Shown: one piece after another, positions 58,521 to 64,000 of the stretch
Layout: every line of letters begins with the position of its first letter
How positions within the stretch are numbered: position 1 is the stretch's first letter
Source of the DNA: CBDIBC01 sp965276635
GTDB lineage: Bacteria; Actinomycetota; Acidimicrobiia; Acidimicrobiales; Palsa-688
Length of the DNA: 64,000 nt
NCBI GenBank assembly: GCA_965276635.1
Contig: CBDIBC010000003.1
Span: 372,001-436,000, forward strand
Direction: 5' to 3'
The notes under the pieces: generated by a model
What the model was told of the DNA's origin: nothing
Databases searched by the model: none
What the model saw: the letters and a program-made list of their open reading frames with translations, nothing else
Position numbers and translations under genes: made by a program

Positions 58521-59144
58521 GTGCCCGCCGACACCCAGGACATCGGCGTGCTGGCGCTGCAGGGCGAGGTCGGAGGGCATCTCCGATCGCTCGCTGATCT
58601 CGGCGTCACCGGCCGGCTCGTGCGCGGTCCTCGTGACCTCGATGCGGTCGTCGCCCTCATCATGCCCGGGGGGGAGTCCACGACGATGTCGTTGCTGCTG
58701 CGCTCGTCGGATCTGCTGGAACCGCTCCGTGACCGGCTGGCGGGCGGCATGCCGGCCTTCGGGACCTGCGCAGGGATGATCCTGCTGGCCGCGGACGTCG
58801 CCGATGGGCGCCCCGACCAGGTGCGCCTGGGGGCGATCGACATCGGGGTGCGGCGCAACGCGTTCGGGCGGCAGGTCGATTCGTTCGAGACTGACCTGGA
58901 GATCGACGGCCTGGAGGGCGGGGCGTTGCCCGCCGTCTTCATCCGGGCGCCTGTCGTGGAGCGCGTCGGACCAGGCGTGGAGGTCCTGGCCGCTGTCACC
59001 GGGGTCGATGGGCAGCGCGGGCCCGTGGTCTGTGCCCAGGGCCCAGTGCTCGTGGCCGCGTTCCATCCGGAGCTGTCAGGAGATCCTCGGCTGCACCAGT
59101 TGTTCCTGCGCATGGTGGACGCCGACCCCGTCCCTGCGCCCTGA
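58521..59144 (+). CDS. pdxT: PLP synthase glutaminase subunit PdxT
   Basis: The glutaminase that feeds ammonia to PdxS. The 207 residues start at GTG 58521. Class I amidotransferase signs are the oxyanion-loop GGESTT, the nucleophile Cys in GTCAGMILL, and the His-Glu pair in AFHPELSGDPR. Length and order are normal. Its end is followed after 27 bp by yebC, with GGAGAGAGAA between as ribosome site. Confidence 0.96.
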   Translation: MPADTQDIGVLALQGEVGGHLRSLADLGVTGRLVRGPRDLDAVVALIMPGGESTTMSLLLRSSDLLEPLRDRLAGGMPAFGTCAGMILLAADVADGRPDQVRLGAIDIGVRRNAFGRQVDSFETDLEIDGLEGGALPAVFIRAPVVERVGPGVEVLAAVTGVDGQRGPVVCAQGPVLVAAFHPELSGDPRLHQLFLRMVDADPVPAP

Positions 59145-59171
59145 AGGAGAGAGAAGGCGAGAGGAGCTGCG

Positions 59172-59939
59172 ATGTCTGGACATTCCAAGTGGGCGACGAT
59201 CAAGCACAAGAAGGGGGCGGCGGACAAGGCCAGGGGAAAGCTGTTCGCCAAGCTGATCCGCCAGGTGGAGGTGGCGGCCCGGGAGGGTGGCGGTGACCCC
59301 GATGCCAACCCCACGTTGCGGAGCATGTTCGCCAAGGCCCGGGAGAGCTCGGTGCCGCTGGACACCATCGAGCGGGCCATCAAGCGCGGCACCGGCGAGC
59401 TGGAAGGCGTCCACTACGAGCAGGTGGCCTACGAGGGGTACGCCCCGTCCGGGGTGGCCGTCATCGTCGAGTGCCTCACCGACAACCGCAACCGCACCGG
59501 CCCCGACATCCGCGCCACCTTCTCCAAGAACGGCGGCTCCATGGCCGAGCCCGGCGCGGTGTCGTGGCAGTTCGAGCGCAAGGGGGTCGTCCTCGTCCCC
59601 AAGCACCCCGGCGGCGGTGGCGATGTGACGGAGGACGACCTCATGCTCGTCGCCCTCGACGCTGGCGCCGAGGACATCAGCGACGCCGGTGATACCTGGC
59701 AGGTCACCACTGCGCCAAGTGATGTCCTGGCCGTGCGGGCCGCCCTGGAGGAGGCCGGTACGTCGGTGGACTCGGCCGAGGCCACCATGCTCGCCACGAC
59801 CACGGTGGCGTTGACGAGCGAGTCCGATGCCAGGAAGGTGCTGCGGCTGATCGACCTGCTGGAGGAGCACGACGACGTGCAGAACGTCTTCGCCAACTTC
59901 GACATCCCCGACGCCATCCTCGACCTGGTGGAGGCGTGA
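59172..59939 (+). CDS. yebC: YebC/TACO1-family translation or transcription factor
   Basis: The 255 residues start at ATG 59172 with the family hallmark SGHSKWATIKHKKGAADKAR. Three domains follow, the last ending in FANFDIPDAILD. YebC proteins were named transcription regulators but recent work on the family points to easing ribosome stalls on proline runs; which applies here is not visible. In actinobacteria the gene regularly precedes ruvCAB, as here. The stop TGA is directly followed by the GTG of the peroxiredoxin gene. Confidence 0.95.
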   Translation: MSGHSKWATIKHKKGAADKARGKLFAKLIRQVEVAAREGGGDPDANPTLRSMFAKARESSVPLDTIERAIKRGTGELEGVHYEQVAYEGYAPSGVAVIVECLTDNRNRTGPDIRATFSKNGGSMAEPGAVSWQFERKGVVLVPKHPGGGGDVTEDDLMLVALDAGAEDISDAGDTWQVTTAPSDVLAVRAALEEAGTSVDSAEATMLATTTVALTSESDARKVLRLIDLLEEHDDVQNVFANFDIPDAILDLVEA

Positions 59940-60434
59940 GTGGCTGACGCCATCGACACCGACCTCGAACGGCCAGGACGGCGGCCGGGCACCGGCGACG
60001 CCGCCCCCGACTTCGAGCTGGGGGGCACCGGCGGCCGGCGCTACCACCTGGCCGACCACGCCGGCGAGCCCGTCGTGCTGGTCTTCTACCCGGCAGACAA
60101 CTCGCCGGTGTGCACCCAGCAGCTTCGCTCCTACTCGGAGGATCTCAGCCGGTTCGAGCAGCTCGGCGCGGCTGTGTGGTGCCTCAGCCCCCAGGACGTG
60201 GCCACCCACGAGGACTTCGCAGCCGAGCAGGGGCTCCGGCTCCCGCTGCTGGCGGACCTCGACGCCACCGTGGGGGCCGCCTACGACATTCTCGGCCCCC
60301 TGGGCTTCTACCGCCGTTCGGTGTTCGTGGTAGACGGCACCGGCACCATCCGCTACGCCCGCCGGTCGCTGTCGAGCATGACGTACGTCCCGGCCGACCG
60401 CCTGGTGGACGCCGTGCGGTCGACCACGCAGTGA
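59940..60434 (+). CDS. peroxiredoxin (Bcp/AhpE-like)
   Basis: The 164 residues start at GTG 59940, directly after the yebC stop. The thioredoxin fold has the peroxidatic Cys58 in FYPADNSPVCTQQL. The usual Thr three residues before Cys is Ser here (PxxxSxxC). A second Cys (VWCLSP) is present but not at the Bcp resolving position, so it may act as a 1-Cys enzyme with mycothiol or another reductant. It reduces hydroperoxides. It is inserted between yebC and ruvC, which are adjacent in many relatives. Confidence 0.87.
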   Translation: MADAIDTDLERPGRRPGTGDAAPDFELGGTGGRRYHLADHAGEPVVLVFYPADNSPVCTQQLRSYSEDLSRFEQLGAAVWCLSPQDVATHEDFAAEQGLRLPLLADLDATVGAAYDILGPLGFYRRSVFVVDGTGTIRYARRSLSSMTYVPADRLVDAVRSTTQ

Positions 60435-60509
60435 GCGGGCCATCCACCGGCCGGAGGCTCGTGGCCGTGGTCCACCACCGGTCGCTCGCCTCCGGCTAGC
60501 GTCGAACGG

Positions 60510-61118
60510 GTGTTCGCTCTCGGGATCGATCCGGGGCTGTCCCGCTGCGGCTACGGCGCGGTGCGACTGCTCACGGCGGGCGGCCGCAGGGGGCCGAACG
60601 GGCGCAAGGAGGATCTGCGGGCCGAGGCCATCGGCCACCTGACCACGCCCGTGGACCTGGCGCTCTCCGAGCGGTTGGGCATGCTCCTCGGTGACCTCCG
60701 CCAGCTCGTCGCCGACATCCGCCCCGACGTGGTGGTCGTCGAGCGCGTGCTGTTCCAGGTCAACGCCCGCACTGCGATGTCGGTCGGCCAGGCCAGCGGC
60801 CTGGCCCTGGCCACCGCCGCCCAGGCCGGGTGCCCCGTCGTCCAGTACAGCCCGAACGAGGTGAAGCAGGCGGTGGCCGGCTATGGCTCGGCCACCAAGG
60901 ACCAGGTGCAGCGCATGGTCCAGGTCCTGTTGGGCCTGGAGGAGCGGCCCAAGCCGGCCGACCGGGCCGACGCTTTGGCGTTGGCCATCTGCCACCTCAC
61001 CGGCGCCCGGCTGCGCCAGGCCGCCGCGCTAGCGTCATCGGGCGACCCGGCCGGCAGCGAGGGCGCCTCGGCGGGCGACCCGGCCGGCAGCGAGCGGGCC
61101 GCGGCGGTGGGGCGATGA
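60510..61118 (+). CDS. ruvC: crossover junction endodeoxyribonuclease RuvC
   Basis: RuvC cuts Holliday junctions in recombination. The 202 residues start at GTG 60510. The RNase H-like core has FALGIDPGLSRCGYG (first Asp), VVVERVLF (Glu) and PADRADALALAICH (last two acidic residues). The C-terminus beyond about 170 is a duplicated GDPAGSE tail, longer than most RuvC proteins, and looks disordered. ruvA starts within its stop codon (ATGA overlap), so ruvC, ruvA and ruvB are translated together. Confidence 0.96.
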   Translation: MFALGIDPGLSRCGYGAVRLLTAGGRRGPNGRKEDLRAEAIGHLTTPVDLALSERLGMLLGDLRQLVADIRPDVVVVERVLFQVNARTAMSVGQASGLALATAAQAGCPVVQYSPNEVKQAVAGYGSATKDQVQRMVQVLLGLEERPKPADRADALALAICHLTGARLRQAAALASSGDPAGSEGASAGDPAGSERAAAVGR

Positions 61119-61741
61119 TCGGGTCCTTGCGGGGGGTGGTGCTCGATCGGCGGCCGCGCGGCGACCATGCCGGCGAGGTGCTCGTCGAGGTCGGCGGCGT
61201 CGGCTATCGGGTGGTGGTGCCGGCGGGGACGCTGAGCCAGGTGGGTGAGCTGGGGTCGGGGACGTTCCTGCACGTCCACACCCACGTGCGCGAAGACGCC
61301 TTCATCCTCTACGGGTTCGTGTCACGCGACGAGCGGGTCTGCTTCGAGGCGCTCATCGGGGCCCATGGGGTGGGCCCGTCGGTGGCGCTGGCCCTGCTGT
61401 CGGTTCACTCGCCGGTGGCCCTGCGCCGGGCGTTGGCCAGCGACGACGTCGAAGCCCTGATGTTGGTGCCCGGCATCGGCCGCAAGACGGCCGCCCGGTT
61501 GCTCGTCGAGCTGAAGTCGCGCCTCGACGTCGACCTCGACGCACCGGAGCTGGCCGTGGTCGGTGGTGGGGGCGGGGTGGCGGACCTCACCGCCTCGGCC
61601 CGCCGGGAGGTGCGGGCCGCGCTGTCTGGGTTGGGCTACGGCCCCGACGAGGTCCGCCACGCCGTCGGCCAGCTTCCGGATGCGGGCACCGTCGAGGATC
61701 TGCTGCGGATGGCCCTGCGCGAGCTGGCCGCCAGCCGATGA
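61115..61741 (+). CDS. ruvA: Holliday junction helicase subunit RuvA
   Basis: The 208 residues start at ATG 61115 in the ruvC stop. The N-terminal OB fold (MIGSLRGVVLDRRP, YRVVVPAGTL), the double helix-hairpin-helix (FEALIGAHGVGPSVALALLS, LMLVPGIGRKTAARLLVELK) and the C-terminal RuvB-binding domain (LSGLGYGPDEVRHAVGQLP) are all present. RuvA tetramers hold the junction for RuvB. Its stop overlaps the ruvB start (ATGA). Confidence 0.96.
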   Translation: MIGSLRGVVLDRRPRGDHAGEVLVEVGGVGYRVVVPAGTLSQVGELGSGTFLHVHTHVREDAFILYGFVSRDERVCFEALIGAHGVGPSVALALLSVHSPVALRRALASDDVEALMLVPGIGRKTAARLLVELKSRLDVDLDAPELAVVGGGGGVADLTASARREVRAALSGLGYGPDEVRHAVGQLPDAGTVEDLLRMALRELAASR

Positions 61742-62790
61742 GGGAGGAGGGCCTCGAGCGGGTGGTGGACCCGGGCGCGCCGCCGGTCGAGATGGCCGAG
61801 GAGGTCACCCTCCGCCCGCGCCGGCTGGCCGACTTCGTGGGCCAGGCCCAGCTCAAGGAGCACATGGAGATCGTGCTGGAGGCGGCCCGACGCCGCGAGC
61901 AGCCGGCCGACCACCTGCTGTTCGCCGGCCCGCCGGGCCTGGGCAAGACCACGCTGGCCGGCATCGTGGCCAACGAGATGTCCGCCGGGCTGCGCATCAC
62001 CTCGGGACCGGCCCTGGTGCGGGCCGGTGACCTGGCCGCGGTGCTGACGAACCTGGTGGAAGGCGACGTCCTCTTCGTCGACGAGATCCACCGGCTGGGT
62101 CGGGCGGTCGAGGAGATCCTCTACCCGGCCATGGAGGACTTCCAGCTCGACATCGTGCTGGGGAAGGGGCCGACGGCGCGCTCCATCCGCCTCGACCTCC
62201 CGCGATTCACCCTGGTCGGCGCCACCACCCGTACCGGGCTGATCACCAGCCCGCTGCGCGACCGGTTCGGCTTCGTGGCCCGCCTCGACTACTACGAGGC
62301 CAGCGACCTCGACGCCATCGTGCAGCGCTCGGCGACGATCCTCGACGTATCGCTCGACGGCGGCGGCGCGGTGGAGATCGCCCGGCGGTCGCGGGGCACG
62401 CCCCGTATCGCCAACCGCCTGCTGAAGCGGGTGCGGGACTTCGCCGAGGTCCGCGGCAACGGGATCGTCACCGAGCAGGCGGCCCGGGAGGGCCTCGCCC
62501 TCTTCGGCGTGGACGACAAGGGCCTGGACAAGGTGGACCGGGCCATCCTCACCGCGGTGTGCAGCCGCTTTGGTGGTGGCCCGGTCGGCCTGTCCACCCT
62601 GGCGGTGAGCGTCGGTGAGGAGACGGAAACGGTCGAGGACGTGTACGAGCCGTTCCTGCTGCAGCTGGGCCTGCTGATGCGGACGCCGCGAGGTCGGGTG
62701 GCCACCCCTGCGGCCTGGCAGCACCTGGGGCTGACCGCGGCCGCCGGTTCGCCGGGGAGCGAGCCCGGTGCCCCGCCGCTCTTCTCCTGA
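61738..62790 (+). CDS. ruvB: Holliday junction helicase subunit RuvB
   Basis: RuvB is the ATPase motor for branch migration. The 350 residues start at ATG 61738. Walker A is GPPGLGKTTLAG, Walker B VDEIHRLGR, sensor 1 GATTRTGLI, and the C-terminal winged helix has GGPVGLSTLAVSVGEETETV. Length and order are normal. A 16-bp inverted repeat at 62815-62867 lies right after and may end the ruvCAB transcript. Confidence 0.97.
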   Translation: MREEGLERVVDPGAPPVEMAEEVTLRPRRLADFVGQAQLKEHMEIVLEAARRREQPADHLLFAGPPGLGKTTLAGIVANEMSAGLRITSGPALVRAGDLAAVLTNLVEGDVLFVDEIHRLGRAVEEILYPAMEDFQLDIVLGKGPTARSIRLDLPRFTLVGATTRTGLITSPLRDRFGFVARLDYYEASDLDAIVQRSATILDVSLDGGGAVEIARRSRGTPRIANRLLKRVRDFAEVRGNGIVTEQAAREGLALFGVDDKGLDKVDRAILTAVCSRFGGGPVGLSTLAVSVGEETETVEDVYEPFLLQLGLLMRTPRGRVATPAAWQHLGLTAAAGSPGSEPGAPPLFS

Positions 62791-62814
62791 CCGCCACCGC
62801 GGCGGGGGCCGTTC

Positions 62815-62867
62815 CAACTGGTGGTCGACTGCACCTCGAATATCAGGGCGTAGTCGACCACCAGTTG
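62815..62867. terminator. 16-bp perfect inverted repeat after ruvB
   Basis: CAACTGGTGGTCGACT (62815-62830) and its exact complement (62852-62867) flank a 21-base loop. Both sides are bordered by the direct repeat CCACCGCGGCGG (62794 and 62868). No U-run follows. It probably ends or attenuates the ruvCAB transcript; the flanking direct repeat also resembles a small inserted element. Confidence 0.6.
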
Positions 62868-62903
62868 CCACCGCGGCGGCTGTGGCCCAACCGACCGCGT
62901 GTC

Positions 62904-62988
62904 GTGGACGGTGCCCCCGGGTGGACGGTGCCCCCGGGTGGACGGTGCCCCCGGGTGGACGGTGCCCCCGGGTGGACGGTGCCCCCGG
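62904..62988. repeat. 17-bp tandem repeat before queA, five copies
   Basis: The unit GTGGACGGTGCCCCCGG repeats five times without change (62904, 62921, 62938, 62955, 62972), then trails into GTGGTCG. It lies 38-122 bp upstream of the queA start, so transcripts from ruvB or a queA promoter must cross it. No hairpin beyond CCCCCGGG pairs is formed. Copy number is likely variable among strains. Confidence 0.95.
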
Positions 62989-63025
62989 GTGGTCGTGGCC
63001 CACGGGCTGGGCTAGACCTCCCGGC

Positions 63026-64000
63026 ATGGAGGTCCCCGACTACGACCTGCCGGCGGCCGCCATCGCCCAGACGCCGGCGGCGCCCCGGGACTCGGCGCGC
63101 CTGCTGGTCGCCGTGGACCCCGGCGCCGCACCGGTCCACCGCACGGTTGCCGACCTGCCGGCGCTGGTTGGCGACGGCGACGTCATCGTGGTCAACACCT
63201 CGCGGGTCCTGCCGGCACGCCTCCAGCTGCACAAGCGGAGCGGTGGGGCAGCCGAGGTCATGCTGCTGGAGCCGGACCAGGACCGGCCGGGGTGCTGGTC
63301 GGCGCTGGTCCGGCCCGGGCGGCGCCTTCCTCCCGGCACCGTGCTGGCCGACGACCGCCGTGACCTGGTCGAGGTGGGGGAGCGGCTCGGAGACGGTCGC
63401 CGCCGGGTACGCCTCCTCGCCGGCACCGACGAGGTGATGGCCGCCGGGACCATCCCCCTCCCGCCGTATATCCGCCAGCCCCTCGACGACCCGGCGCGCT
63501 ACCAGACCGTGTACGCCGAGACCCCCGGGTCGGTGGCCGCGCCCACCGCCGGCCTGCACCTCACCCACCACGTGCTGGACCGGTGCCGGGCATCGGGTGC
63601 GACGGTGATCGACGTCGACCTGGCCATCGGTCTGGGCACCTTCCAGCCCGTCACTGCGGCGCGAGCCGAGGACCACGTGATGCATGTCGAGCGCTACCGG
63701 GTGGGTGCCGAGGCCATGGCCCGCTGCCGCGAGGCCCGGCGGGTGATCGCCGTCGGCACCACCTCCGTGCGGGCGCTGGAGACGGCCGCGGCCACCAGCG
63801 CCCTGGAGGGGCGCAGCGACCTGTTCATCCGCGGCGACTACCCGTTCCGCCTGGTCGACGTGCTCCTCACCAACTTCCACCAGCCGCGCAGCACGCTCCT
63901 GCTCCTACTGGAGGCCTTCTACGGCCCGGCCTGGCGGGACCTGTACCGGACCGCCCTCGACCACGGGTACCGCTTCCTGTCCTTCGGCGACGCCATGCTC
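63026..64000 (+). CDS. queA: S-adenosylmethionine:tRNA ribosyltransferase-isomerase, partial
   Basis: QueA moves ribosyl from SAM to preQ1 at tRNA position 34, giving epoxyqueuosine. The gene runs off the right edge; 325 residues are visible from ATG 63026. The family order is present: VPDYDLPAAAIAQTPAAPRD, the substrate strands VIVVNTSRVLPARL, and PTAGLHLTHHVL, then GTFQPVTAARAEDH and LLTNFHQPRSTLLLL. Only the last few residues should be missing. Queuosine genes are patchy in actinobacteria, and the downstream partner (often tgt) would lie outside. Confidence 0.95.
   Translation, partial: MEVPDYDLPAAAIAQTPAAPRDSARLLVAVDPGAAPVHRTVADLPALVGDGDVIVVNTSRVLPARLQLHKRSGGAAEVMLLEPDQDRPGCWSALVRPGRRLPPGTVLADDRRDLVEVGERLGDGRRRVRLLAGTDEVMAAGTIPLPPYIRQPLDDPARYQTVYAETPGSVAAPTAGLHLTHHVLDRCRASGATVIDVDLAIGLGTFQPVTAARAEDHVMHVERYRVGAEAMARCREARRVIAVGTTSVRALETAAATSALEGRSDLFIRGDYPFRLVDVLLTNFHQPRSTLLLLLEAFYGPAWRDLYRTALDHGYRFLSFGDAML

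Noticed and set aside
62904..62988. CRISPR-like or iteron origin array
   Set aside because: Five 17-bp units touch each other with no spacers and no replication gene, DnaA boxes or AT-rich stretch is present.

Overview
The window is very GC-rich bacterial chromosome with frequent GTG starts, 1-8 bp gene overlaps and two tRNA-Val genes. Three markers point to an actinobacterium. There is a mycothiol ligase (mshC) beside an F420-dependent NADP reductase, a phosphatidylinositol-mannoside block (pgsA, an LpxL-type acyltransferase, a PimA-like glycosyltransferase), and the gene order thrS-HIT-pgsA-acyltransferase-GT4-pdxS-pdxT-yebC-ruvCAB, which resembles mycobacteria. The genus cannot be read from the sequence; a deep-branching lineage such as Acidimicrobiia is plausible but is inference. 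The window opens inside treZ and closes inside queA.

Layout. 1-1.2 kb: treZ tail, a small acidic protein, tRNA-Val(GAC). 1.2-6.1 kb: an accessory segment with a toxin-antitoxin pair, a MarR/SDR pair, a broken SDR and a TetR/SDR pair; a degenerate copy of the tRNA 3' end lies at its far side. 6.3-14 kb: hypotheticals, aspS, a YceH-family protein and acnA, then a 67-bp tandem repeat. 14.2-23 kb: LysR, a HAD-PlsC fusion, and a minus-strand operon of fatty acyl-CoA reductase-HAD, MDR dehydrogenase, LarA-like protein and PlsC acyltransferase. 23-25 kb: two GAF-ANTAR sensors and a sigma-like HTH protein. 25-34 kb: TetR, a glycosyltransferase operon, gltBD. 34-36.4 kb: a second accessory patch (deleted vapBC, methyltransferase/TetR pair) beside tRNA-Val(CAC). 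36.5-49 kb: methyltransferase/thioesterase operon, redox genes, fno-mshC, DUF3311-symporter, a second tandem repeat, a muramidase-like secreted protein and an OatA-type acyltransferase. 47.8-64 kb: the conserved thrS-to-queA block, interrupted by an AbiEi/DUF559-type gene and an EF-G paralogue on the other strand.

Themes. Lipid work dominates: three PlsC/LpxL-type acyltransferases, fatty acyl-CoA reduction, a thioesterase, PI synthesis and mannosylation. Redox cofactors (F420, mycothiol, peroxiredoxin, thioredoxin-like protein) form a second theme. Intergenic DNA is unusually rich in designed-looking repeats: two tandem arrays 30 kb apart that share sequence blocks in opposite orientation and both begin on a stop codon; a three-member family of about 46-50 bp palindromes at gene ends; a nested four-copy palindrome between divergent genes; and a 17-bp tandem repeat before queA.

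I found no CRISPR array, no intact transposase or integrase, and no obvious multi-gene defence system. The strongest candidates for something undescribed are the paired repeat arrays and the FAR-HAD/MDR/LarA-like/PlsC operon.
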